Positions 1 to 10,669 of a stretch of 64,000 nt of DNA are shown piece after piece (position 1 is the first letter of the stretch; the number at the start of each line of letters is the position of its first letter). The position numbers and the translations under genes were made by a program. Source of the stretch: Hericium rajendrae (lineage: Eukaryota; Basidiomycota; Agaricomycetes; Russulales; Hericiaceae); the NCBI GenBank assembly GCA_033439255.1, contig CM065885.1:1922001-1986000 (forward strand). The letters run 5' to 3'. The notes under the pieces are model-generated. The model ran no database searches. It saw only the letters and a list, made by a program, of their open reading frames with translations, and was not told where the DNA came from.

Positions 1-630
1 GGCGATAAGACGACTTGACATCGTCGCTTGAGATAAGGAACCTGGACATGGATGCCACGTCCAGGGAGAGGGGAACTGAATGAGACATGTGAAGTCCTCA
101 CCAGCCAGCCAGAGACAAGTGGACTTCCGGATATGTCCACCTTTGTAACGGACGATAGAGGTCGAGCCGCTACTGTCCGGGAAGTCCAAGGTAGGCGAGC
201 GAGTGAGGAGGGTATAAAGGTGTCGTAGACCTCCTAGAGAGAGTCCACGAGCTAGAGCTAACAGAACCGAGGATGCCTCAGTCCTGCAGCCAAGCAGATG
301 AGTGATGAGCTGGCACCTCCTCTGAGGGCCAGCAGCAGATATAGACCTCCTGATGAGGGTATTGGGGGCCACACACCTTCCTTTGAGGGTTGGATCCCAA
401 GAGAACCTTTCAGATATAAGGAGAACAAGCAGAGACTGAGACAAAAGCAGACAGATGGTGGTGAGTTGGCAAGATAGATCCTTATTCCCAATAAGGAAAT
501 CCGCTCTAAGTACATGATTCAAACTCAGCTATCCTAATAAGGAAACTCTGCAAAACTCGAAAAGTAAGCCAGGTAGAAAAGAGTAAGAAAGTAGAAGACT
601 ATAGTAGTAACTGATAAACCATCCGTTACA
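1..630 (-). mobile_element. 5' end of a minus-strand LTR retrotransposon, cut by the window edge
   Basis: A 487-bp LTR (144-630) has TG...CA ends with matching terminal hexamers (TGTAAC and GTTACA). It is followed on the minus strand by 143 bp of internal sequence. The first internal bases after the LTR, AAGGTGGACATATCCGG, are the same as those after the LTR of the chromovirus at 57740, so the primer-binding region is shared and the element is very likely Ty3/Gypsy. A minus-strand ATG about 60 bp inside the internal part may start gag. The rest lies outside the window, so whether the element is whole cannot be judged. The target-site duplication should begin at 631. Confidence 0.75.
144..630 (-). 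repeat. LTR of the left-edge retrotransposon
   Basis: The 487-bp LTR begins TGTAACGG and ends CGTTACA on either strand. An apparent 85-codon frame inside it (258-515, minus) has no protein-like features and is not called as a gene. Confidence 0.75.
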
Positions 631-987
631 CAAGGCTTCGGGCCAGCAGATCATCACGGAGGAGACGAAGGCGGCGCAGGGCGCGAATGCATAGATGACT
701 GCTGTGTTCTCTGTTTAGACTTCATACCTCCAACTCGTATCTCCATTCATAATGCAGGCCGTCTTCATAATGCCATTTACTCACACGTTGCGTGAACTCT
801 GCTGCACATACTCGGCGACATTGAATATTTTGGATTCTACTCTGAGACATTTGGGTTTGCGTGTTTGGGTTTGTAGGTGACGATAATTTTCTGTTTCCTC
901 CTTGTGGTTGCGTTATACAGTACACCGCGAGCTCTTTCTTTTCCATGCCCGTATAGTAGTTTGTCCAACCTATTTCCGGCGCTCTAA
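631..987. other. Intergenic and upstream region of BMT2
   Basis: No gene is supported here. The stretch just before 988 is the likely promoter and 5' UTR of BMT2, but no clear TATA box was seen. A 74-codon minus-strand frame (722-946) has no recognisable features. Confidence 0.5.
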
Positions 988-2009
988 ATGCCCAAAGCTC
1001 GCAAACGTAAAGCCGCCGTCACCCAGCATTCCAGCGCGAACGAGCTGAACGAGCCCACCACCTCAAGCACCCCGCGGTCCAGCCGCACGCTCATCCGCCG
1101 CTTTCACGTTCTGCTCAAGCAGCAGTCGCAGCTGCAGCATGAGCCGCTCACACCATTGAACTCGGAGACGCTGGCCGTCATCGCGGCGGAGATCGAGGAG
1201 CTCGGTGGGCTCTCGGCGTATCAACAGATGTCCAGCATCGGGCAGGGAAGCGACAGAGGCGGAGGCAGCGAGAAGGTGTTTGTGGGCTGGCTGAAGGAGC
1301 TCGGATGGGATGATGTCGCTGATGGGAAGAAGCATAGGTGCGTTACGTTGTATTGCCACACTTGGTCGTTGGGTTGAACCCGTTGACTTCAGAACCCCGC
1401 AGGCTCTTGGAGGTTGGGGCGCTCAAGCCGGACAATTATGCTCCGTATAGCGCGTGGATCGATGTACAGCCCATCGACCTCCGCTCGCGGCACCCGTCTA
1501 TCCTGGAGCAAGATTTTCTGCTCATGGATGCGGAAGAGCATAGAGAGAAATGGGACCTTATCAGTCTCAGTCTCGTCGTCAATTTCGTCGCAGATGCGAA
1601 GGATCGCGGTGCGTATTGAGGGTTTTCTGGGTGAATGCACGTTGAAGAGATATTTTGCAGGCCGCATGCTCTGTTTAGCTCACACTATGCTACGCGCAGA
1701 GGGTTTACTCTTCCTAGCTGTTAGTATATTCTCTATAGTGTATCATCGAGGCACACGCTGACCATCTTACGCCTACAGCTCCCATTGCTATGCGTGTCAA
1801 ATTCTCGTTACACTACACCCGAGCATTTGACCGCTCTCATGGCGGCCATTGGATTCACTCAGCTGCGAGAACGCTGGAAACCAGACGGCAAGATGGCTTA
1901 CTGGCTGTATCGGAAGGCGGCTCCAGAGGCCAGTCAAGATGCAGATCGTTTTTCGAAGAAGGATGTTCTGCGTCAGGGAAATAGAAATAATCTCTGCATC
2001 TTGCTTTAA
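988..2009 (+). CDS. BMT2: 25S rRNA adenine-N1 methyltransferase Bmt2
   Basis: Seen: four exons join in frame, 988-1337, 1403-1608, 1661-1719 and 1779-2009, giving about 281 residues. The N-terminus is basic (MPKARKRKAA), as in nucleolar proteins. Motifs follow in Bmt2 order: LLEVGAL (SAM-binding loop), a PIDLRSRHPSILEQDF segment, SLSLVVNFV, RGRML and CVSNSRYTT. Known: Bmt2 adds N1-methyl to an adenine of the large-subunit rRNA (A2142 in yeast) in the nucleolus during ribosome assembly. The start is the first ATG before the basic tract. The first intron's acceptor was set at 1401-1402 because an AG ten bases earlier would break the frame. The length is close to but shorter than yeast Bmt2. It stands alone, not in an operon-like group, and looks intact. 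Confidence 0.88.
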
Positions 2010-3290
2010 CTGGAGTGCGATGCTTTGGGCATCCATGACGGGACTTTGAACGTTGGTCATAAGCCTCGTGCTTACGTCTCTGGCTTTGTACGTCGTCTTC
2101 AGTCAGGTCATGTCACGATTGGTTTGTCTGAAGGCGTCCCTCGGCTTCATGCGAGGTTGGGATCGCAGGAGCTTTCGGGGTACGTCGTTGGGTTCAATCA
2201 TCGTGACATGGGATGATATGTTTTTTCGATATCAGTGTACACTGTATGTTCTGACAGAGTCTTGAGATGATACCTCGATGGTACTATTCGTACTATTCTT
2301 ATCTCGTGGCTTACAGCGGCTTTGTTGGCAGATGGCGATCTAGCGGAACAGCAGTGGAATGCATCGGTCTGTGTGAAGCATCACTATCCCTGAAAGGCTC
2401 CGCTGAACCTGGTTGTTTTCAGGTCTCTCGCTATCGGATAGATTCTGTACATCGTATATTTCATCGGGAAGTCCGGATTCTATCCAACTCACAAACGGGT
2501 TCCGCTTTCTTTCTGCGTCATCCCATCCTCTAGACTCAGGCTATCGTCTGCGCACCGCACACCTTTTTTTTTAGCGCCGCTCAAGGCATAGGCGCCATGC
2601 GCTTCGCAGGCGATAGCACAGACACCGCGGTCAACGGCCTGTGCCAGTGAGGTCCTGCGAACCTTTTCAGGCAGATAGAGGCTGAGGGCATTAAGCCGTT
2701 GGTCGTTCGTGCGAGTATCAGTCAGTAGGAGCTGATGAGAGCGGGCACGAGCTGACAACGCGCTAATATCTCGTTGTGGAAGACTGCGGATCGGTCTCAT
2801 CAGTAAACGTAGAAGGTCTGCTGTTTCGCTATAAATGGACTGCCCTTGAAATGGTCAGTCAAGGCGGAAGCGGATATATCAATCGCCGGTAAGTAAGACT
2901 GCTGTGGAGTGCAATTGTGCTGATATCATCGCTGGCCATCCTTCCGATACAGGATCACCATCAGCTCTTGGCCAGCACGACAATCTCATATTATCTATGC
3001 AGTGCTTCGATATGTACTACATACCAGAGGAGCAACGCACGGCTATGGTGAGTCCGTCTACTGTGCCGAACCTGAAGAGCAGGTAACTGATTGCGTGTTT
3101 CCATTGCTTTTGCTTTATGTCAGTCCCTTAGCGATACGCTTGATATCTTGTGCTCGGTGAAATCACAATCCATCAGCGTTTCGATTTCGACTTGCTATAC
3201 AGACGCTGATATGGAGACGTGGCCGCTCGCTCTTTCGACTCTTCTCGCAGCCAGTTGGAGCAACAGAGCGCCGTCTGTTCTGCTCACCAG
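2010..3290. other. Intergenic stretch, no assignable gene
   Basis: This lies between BMT2 and the first DUF6534 gene. It holds several short open frames. The most protein-like is a 103-codon minus-strand frame at 2489-2800, which matches no family I recognise. No repeats or RNA genes were seen. The right end acts as promoter DNA for the gene at 3360: the last about 100 bp resemble the DNA upstream of the copy at 15906. Confidence 0.4.
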
Positions 3291-3296
3291 TATAAG
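3291..3296 (+). promoter_or_regulatory. TATA box of DUF6534 gene A
   Basis: TATAAG lies about 70 bp before the ATG at 3360. The same arrangement, with similar flanking sequence, precedes the paralogues at 6304 and 15906, so the core promoter was duplicated with the gene. Confidence 0.6.
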
Positions 3297-3359
3297 TACC
3301 TGTGATGTCGAACCTGCTGTAGGCTGCGGGTTCCTTCCTTGGCGCCGTGTCTCCATAAT

Positions 3360-5537
3360 ATGTCGTCGGCTCAGGATCTCCCATCCTTCCTTCTCGACAG
3401 ACCTACGCCGTATCCAGACGTCCTTTTCCGCGAAGCCTATGGTGCGGGGATTCGACTTCATGCTTGTGTCAACTGACGTTTTACTTGTTAGGTGGCCAAT
3501 TGATATATTGCATGTTCATGCTCATCCTCTATGGCCTATCGGTGTTGCAGGCAAGCGGACATGCTCAGCTGTATATGTCGTGACGCTGAACCTAATTAAA
3601 GACATACTTGTACTACCTGAATTATCCGGATGATCGCTGGGTACTTAAAGTGCTGGTAAGTAGTAATTGGCAGTTCTGTGCGATATCTTGTTTAACGATC
3701 AGCCAGGTCACAGTGCTCTTGTTGGTACTGCCGGTCGTAATTTCCTGTTCACTCTGACGATGTGCCAAACAGCTCAGTGTCAACGCTGCACGTAATCTTT
3801 GGTAAGCAGTCTGTCCTACTCCTAGAATTGTATTGAATGCAACCTCATGGACAGCATGCGAGACCTTGTATCACTACACGGTGTGTCTGACCGTAAGACT
3901 GGATTTGAATGAAAATTGAAAGCATTTATCTGTCTCCAGATCATCACTTACCACGACCCATTGTTATTGACCAGCGGATATTGGTATGTAGATCTCATCG
4001 TTACGTCATTTTAGTTGCGATTGAATGACTATCGCCATGGCTAGGGGACTTAATGCATGAACATTCCGCTGTTCCCATTCTTCCCTTTACTTACGTTTCT
4101 GCTTGTACAGGCGACCACTGGAACTGGGGTGGGTCTTGCATCAGCGAAACAAATTTGGATTATTAAGGACTTCTTTCGGCAGGTCTTGATCTGTTTTTTA
4201 GTCCAACTGTAAGCTTTACTGCTGCTTCGTGAACCTGCATCATCACTGAATTACGGTTAATTTCAGGTTCTATACGCGGATGATCTACTGCCGTCAGTGC
4301 ATCTGTGCCCTTTTTTTTCATACTTTTCACATCCATTGTTCAAGCAGTGACAAAAGACATGTGGCGCTTGCTCCTGACCATCGTACTTGTATGCAGGAGT
4401 TCATGGGCTCGGGTGAACTACGAATCAAAGCTGATTCATTCACAATACAGGTGTTGTTGGATTTTATGCAAGTTGGTAAGAGCGCGTTCACTAATAGCGA
4501 TTATAATCTAAGAGGGGACTATGGTCTAGCTTTTGGAATTTGTATGCGACTAGATTGCTTGCTTTGCTGATATTCTTTGCTAATTTGATTACTACAGTGA
4601 CAACTGTCAAAATGTCAGTCCTTATACAACCCATGCTATTTCTTGCTTAGCTCAAACATCAGATTCCATTCATGGGAGATCGCGAACGCGTCAAATCCTT
4701 ATGTAAAGTTTGACTAGCCTTCTCCTGATCGACAAGATTAACCTATCTACTAGCTGAAGTCGCTGGTTCCGACATTTTCCGCAAGGGTTGCATCAGATTC
4801 GGTGATTGCGCTGTCGCTTTGCATTCTCTTGCATCGCGCGCAACAGGGGAACGTCAGTAGGTGGGTTCTGCGGTACTTTCGTTTCCATAATGCGCCTCTT
4901 ACTTGTTCGAACAGATCAGCAAAACTAGTCCACACATTGATCATTTTCTCTGTGAACAGATTTCTTCTGACTACGTGTGTATTGAATTTATATATGCCAC
5001 ATTCTATTGCTGAAATAACACAGAGTACTTGTTCTCGTTCAAATGATAGTGGTGAGTTTCCCCGTCGTGCCAGCAGGTCTTCTTGACTGACCAACTTGAA
5101 TGACTAGCTCATCTCCTCGCCCACTAGCATTTGGTCTCTGCCCATGGACCTCGTCAGCGTTCATCGTAAGCCTTCCTCAACCATGGACTTTGGCATTCTC
5201 ATTCCCTTCGCAGTGTATGTGAACAGCTGCTTGGCGACACTCAATTCGCGCAATCACATGCGCTGCATCGGCCAAACTGGCATAGAGCGATCTGACTTCC
5301 TGGCCTCGGGCCACGGCATCGAGTTTGAACGTCCTCCGACCGTCAACACGAGCAGAAATACTAGACATTCAGTGAATGCTGAATTGAACCGCGCGAGGAC
5401 GATGGAGGAAGTAGGGATTGACATGGTGGATTCTGTCAAGGATCATAACGCGGACTGCACTACTGTATGGATTATCTCCTAATCAAAGTCTCACCGGCTC
5501 CACTGACATTGTCTTGATGTAGATATCGGCTGTTTGA
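3360..5537 (+). CDS. DUF6534 multi-span membrane protein, copy A
   Basis: Seen: many short exons. The first three are 3360-3441, 3492-3550 and 3602-3655. Another is at 3940-3983 (motif ITYHDPLLL), and the last two are 5214-5464 and 5523-5537. Translated pieces give an N-terminal MSSAQDLPSF, a hydrophobic span, the motif YLYYLNYPDDRW, a span with FYTRMIY, then SVIALSLCILLHRAQQGN, a further span (LIIFSVNRFLLTT) and a C-terminal VYVNSCLATLNSRNHMR. This order matches DUF6534, a basidiomycete family of about seven membrane spans with unknown function. The second intron starts with GC, not GT (3551). Exact middle exon edges are uncertain. Copies at 6304 and 15906 share its structure down to the last five-codon exon (ISAV-stop). 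Confidence 0.75.
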
Positions 5538-6229
5538 ACTACGTCTTAGTTTGGCTACTTAAAAGTTTATGCTTCCCACGCTGCACATGCCGCCCTTCAT
5601 ATAACTTTCATCTCCTGAAAGCAGCTAACGAGATGACTTCATACGGCATCGTCTCCCACAACTAACCATCTCGATTTAAAGCTCTGGGTTCCAATGTACT
5701 CCCCGTTCTGATCAGCTCAAACTATCTCAGTGTCTTGTCAGCTGATAGGACCTTCGACACCGAAAGAACAGGCTGGGTGACCAAAGTACAATTCATTAGT
5801 GGTGCGCCTGTTCCCTTCTTCGCACATATCAGCTCTGATTTGGATCTCTCTTCTGGGTCAAACTATTTAAACTGACGGGGATTTTCGATTCAGTAACATG
5901 ACGAGATAACATTTTTCTATCTTAAAGTCGTACACAGGTTTACCTACATCGGGTGGACTGGTTTGAACTGTAAGGCCCTCGGGATGTTGCCGGAACTCGT
6001 CTTCCACGATGCGATGCTGATCGGAGCAAGAATACAATGACTTCCATTCAGCTTACTGAAGGGCTTCTTTGCAGTGCTCGGAATCCGCACAATCTGGGAA
6101 GGGCGGAAAGTGGTCCGCTGAATCCGTGCTCACTCCGATCGGTGCAATCACCACACTATGGCCGTTCTACACTAGAAGGTACACGGATCGCGGCCAATTT
6201 GAGCAACAGATCGCCACAAATCCCGCACA
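5538..6229. other. Intergenic stretch between DUF6534 copies A and B
   Basis: No gene, RNA or repeat is supported here. Short frames near 6037-6430 run into the promoter and first exon of copy B and carry no motif of their own. Confidence 0.4.
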
Positions 6230-6235
6230 TATAAG
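6230..6235 (+). promoter_or_regulatory. TATA box of DUF6534 gene B
   Basis: TATAAG lies about 70 bp upstream of the ATG at 6304, at the same distance as in copies A and C. Confidence 0.55.
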
Positions 6236-6303
6236 TTGTGGGGATCGAGTCTGTTGTAGATCGTGCAGAACTCCCTCGGCGCTGCTGTTCCTCATTGGTA
6301 AAT

Positions 6304-8477
6304 ATGTCTTCGGTTCAGGAGCCTCCATCCTTCCCTCTGGACAGACCTACCCCAATTCCACCCAGCCTTTTTCGCGAAGTTTATGGTGCGTGAAACTTGA
6401 GCATCGGAATCTATGTCCATTTAACTGATATGATTGTTGTTAGGTGGCGCGTTAATATGCTCCATGCTGTTGCTTGTCCTTTACGGACTGTCAGTGTTGC
6501 AGGTAAGTGATCATTCTCATATGGCATGCGCCGTGAGGCTAATTATACCACAAAGACATACCTGTACTATCTGAACTACCCAGGCGACAGTCGGCGGCTG
6601 AAAATGCTGGTAAGCAAGAACTGGCGATTTCGCACGACACGTTGATCAACAATAATTAAGGTCACATTGCTATTGTTGGTATCGCTACTTGTGACGTCCT
6701 GTATATCCTCATGATGTGTGGAATAGCTGCGTGTCAACGCTGCACGCCATCTTCAGTTAGCCGTCTCTCCTACTTCTAGAGTCGTATTAACGAGCTTCAC
6801 GAATAGCATCTCACGCTGTCTATCATTATATGGTATGTCTTGTCGCAGACCTAGATTTCGATGAAAAGCGACAACGTCTATCTGTTCCCAGATCTTTGCC
6901 TACGACGAGCCTCTTTTACTGATTGGTGGTGACTGGTATATCTCGATTTTTCTTCCATACTAGCTGTTGCTCAATGATTGTCTTCTTGACCAGGTCGCTT
7001 TATGTACGGATCTTTCACCCCTCCTACTCTTCGCTACTAATTATGTCGCTTGTACAGATGGGCCCTGGAATCGGGGTGAGTCTTGCATCGGCGACGGAGG
7101 TTTGAATTATTGATGGCCTTTTTGCCAGGTCGTCATCTGCTTCTTCGTCCAATCGTCAGTTTCTCTGCTCCTTCGCGAATCCGCATGTAAACTTATGGTA
7201 AATTTTAGGTTCTATATTCGGGTAATTTACCTTCGTGGGTGAACCTTTGCCTTTCTTGTTTCTGCAAATTAACAACGAACATTCAAACAGTGACAAAACA
7301 CAAGTGGCGCATCTTCTTGACAATTGTACTCGTATGTTGCGTTTCATGCACTCGGATTAATTCCAAGTCAAATCTAATTTATTGTCAATGTAGGTACTGT
7401 TGATCCTTATGCAAGTCGGTAAGAGCATGTCCGCCGATAGCAATTACAATCTGAGATGATCAAACTATGGTCCAGCTTTCGGAATTTGTATGTGACGAGA
7501 TTGTCTCACTGATATCGTTCACTGATTTGATTACTGCAGTCTCGATCGTCGGAGAGTCAGTCCTTATTCAGTCTAATCTATTTCTTACTTAGCCCATACA
7601 CGCAGATTCCGTGAATGGGATATCCCGAAGCTGTCAAATATCGCTGTAGGCTATGATTAACCTTTTCCCGATCGCCAGGACTTATATGTTGAATAGCTCG
7701 ATGCGATGGTACCGACGTCTGCTGTCAGGGCTGCAGCAGATTTGGTGACGGCAGTGTCGCTTTGTATTCTGTTGCACCGCGCGCAACAGGTGGACTTCGT
7801 CGGGTTGGTTCTGCCATAGCTTTCGATTTCGCTATGCGCCTCTGACTTCTTCGAACAGATCAGCGAGATTGGTCCACACCTTGATCCTTTTCTCTGTGAA
7901 CAGGTTTCTCCTAACTACGTGTGTTTTGAAAATCTATATGCCAGATCATATTGCTGAAATTACACAGGGTCGTTGTTCTTATTCAGATGATAGTGGTGAG
8001 CTTCCTCGCATTGAAAATCGGCCGTCCTCGACTGAGCGGCTCCACAAACAGCTCATTTGCTCGCCTAGTAGCACTTGGGCCATGCTCATAGACTTCATCA
8101 GTGCCCATCGTAGGTCTTCCTCAAATACAAAGCTCCGGATACTCATTTCCCTTCACAGTATATGTGAATAGTTGTTTAGCGACGCTCAATTCGCGCAATC
8201 ACATACGCAGCATCGGCCACGGCATAGAGCGATCTGAATTCCTGACCATGAGCCCCGGCATTGAGTTTCAACATTCGCAGGTTGGCACTACAGGCAGAGA
8301 TACACAAATGGTGGATGTTGATTTGAACAACACGAGGACGACGAATGGTGCAGGGATTGGGGTGGTCAAGTCTATTGAAGGTTATAGCCCTGATGACACC
8401 GTGGTATGGATTATTTCAATATCACGCTATCATTGGCTCACGTCAACATCATCTCGGTGTAGATATCGGCTGTGTGA
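6304..8477 (+). CDS. DUF6534 multi-span membrane protein, copy B
   Basis: Seen: a paralogue of the gene at 3360 with the same exon order. It starts MSSVQEPPSF. It has a YLYYLNYPGDSRRLKML-like third exon, a ten-base microexon at 6994-7003, and the segment LVHTLILFSVNRFLLTT near 7870-7915. The C-terminal exon is about 8159-8403 with VNSCLATLNSRNHIR, and the last exon is 8463-8477. Unlike copies A and C, its second intron and the intron after the microexon have normal GT donors (6503, 7004). It is the most diverged of the three by eye. Function is unknown; from the family it should sit in a membrane. Exact borders of several middle exons are uncertain, and a hidden break cannot be excluded. Confidence 0.7.
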
Positions 8478-10669
8478 ATGAAGCATACCAAAGTACCACA
8501 ACTTTCCACAAGGCAACCTCGGGCTATCTCCTGATCATGAGAGTTGGGACCAAGGTTGTGGATCATTGATCAAGGACGTGATTTGGAGAAAATGGGTGCC
8601 ATCGTCGATGGTATAGAGTATGTACTGTATGCACACAGTAGTACAGACGATGATTCTGAGAGCTCAGAGGACCAGTGTAGAGTCTGTAGACGCTTGTAAA
8701 TACTACGTACCCTAACCTATAGTCCCCTGCAGACATTTGTAGACGCCGGAAGCATCTCGATCCGAATCTTGTTTCTATCAATTCCTCTACTATTACCCAC
8801 ATGACGCCGCAGCAATTGTACATGTTTGGTTGTAACCCTCCTCGCGCGTCTTTCTTGCCTTTGCTCGTGTTTGGTTGTACACTCTGTTGCGCAGTCTGTA
8901 GACTACCCCACTTCCGAGACATGTCGTTGTGGATCGAACGTCATTCCGCACTCGGATATGACGTACATCTTCCGCTGAGACTGTGCCCGCATCGATTCAT
9001 AAAGCACGGAAGTCTCCCACAAAGGACTCAATTCTTTTCGATGCCGCCGCACTCCCCACTCGACAGCCTATGCGTGCTCCTGGCGCCTGACTGTGACATC
9101 TGGACAGGCTGTGCGCGACGCATGGTGCGTGATCGTCGAGAGGCGCAATGTGCCCTGGGCAGGCATCCCCTCCGACCCGAACCAGGTCTTGCGAGGTGCG
9201 CCGTCGCGTCCTTCTTCTGCGCTGATCAGTTGGTGATGCGAAACTGTAGGGTGTTCTTCGTTTATGAACAGGAGGTGCGCCTGTATTTCTATCTTTGCTT
9301 TGTGACTGCCAAGCTCAATGGCGCGCACGTCGTCGAGTAGTGCGAGATGTTTCACCCCATCCCACTCAGCGCGCCCTTGCTCGCGCTCATCCCCGAGCTG
9401 ATCACTCTTAATGCCGGCGAGGTAGTATTCCCGCCGAGCCATAACATGCTTTTCTCCCATAACATGATGGACGGCCCCGCACTCGATGCGCCGATCTCGT
9501 ACCGTATCACATCAATGCATACAGATACAACATCTCTTCACGCCGAACGCGGAGTGTCTTAAGGGTCTGCGCAGCAGCATCGCGCTCGTCTATAAGCCTT
9601 GCTTGCTTTGGATGAGGTACGCACTCTTGCATCCATATGTCATCGAGCAGTTGCAGCATCAAACCGGGTCTTGCGCTGCGTCGCATCGCGGGCGCCTTCG
9701 CGCGGTCGGCCACACTAAACGCGAAGAACGACGGCGATGTGGTGGACTACATTGCGAAGCGGAAGGATTATATCAGGTGTGTACTGCCAATTTCTGTTTT
9801 CTTTCGCGCTTTTGATCAAGTCATAGTGCGATCGGGCGCATGTCCAATGTGCTCTACTCGTCGGGCAAATATGCTTGAACACAGTGTCGATGATGTGTCC
9901 CATCTCCGCGGTCGTGATACACATGGTCATGATGGTGATATGCGGGACACACGCGTCGCGGTCGATGTGTTGCGCGTGTCAGCTTTGACAGCTTAGATAG
10001 TGCTGGTACGCTTTTATGTGTTGGCATCTAGCCAGCCTGTGCCGGAAGGCACGGTCGCATATGTACATCGCGGAGTCGGCATATTTTTGTAGTATTTAAT
10101 GGCTTTTATCCATGTATATCCTGCTATCTGTAATACCTTCTGCGGAATACGACGGTTCATGACATTTGGCCTCATAACTTCTGTCCAAATGGAACATGAG
10201 CATTGATTTTAACGTTCAGCAAGATTGGCGGAGCGCCAGCTCCGCCGTGTCTTGTCACCGTGACCGATGGCCCCTTCAACGTGCTCATCATATCACCGCA
10301 GTGGCGCTCCTTTCTGGCATCCGCACGTCTTTCTACCATCTCCGTGCACTATGTAAGTACGTATAGCTTGCAGATATAGCCTGATATCGACGGCATTCTC
10401 ACAATTACGGATGCTATCGCCAACCTGCTTTCATCTTGCGCTATGCTTGGTCTGTGTGGGAGAAGTGGACGCCTGGAAAGGCGACAAGACGCTCGAAAGT
10501 GTGAAATAGGGGAGAGTGCGGTCGAGGACATGCTTCAGAGAGAAGCAGACTTTCGCATCGCGTTTTCCTGTTCCCATGTTCCTTCAAGTGTTCTCTCTAG
10601 TAAGTGTTCGCTGTCGCTGCCTGTCCTCTCTCCTCCAAACTCACCTAGCAAACACTCTGCTTCAGAAAA
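8478..10669. other. Unassigned region between DUF6534 copy B and the monooxygenase
   Basis: Several overlapping frames on both strands (for example 8801-9340 plus, 9068-9460 minus, 9637-9996 plus) have somewhat protein-like composition, but none shows a family I recognise and none extends through plausible introns. It may hold the remains of one broken host gene around 9.0-10.0 kb. The last about 300 bp should contain the promoter and 5' UTR of the gene at 10670; no TATA box was clear. Confidence 0.35.

Noticed and set aside
258-515. 85-codon minus-strand frame in the left LTR
   Set aside because: Lies wholly within the LTR and has no recognisable features.
2489-2800. 103-codon minus-strand frame after BMT2
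   Set aside because: No family, no clear start context, no intron support; kept only as a note in the spacer entry.
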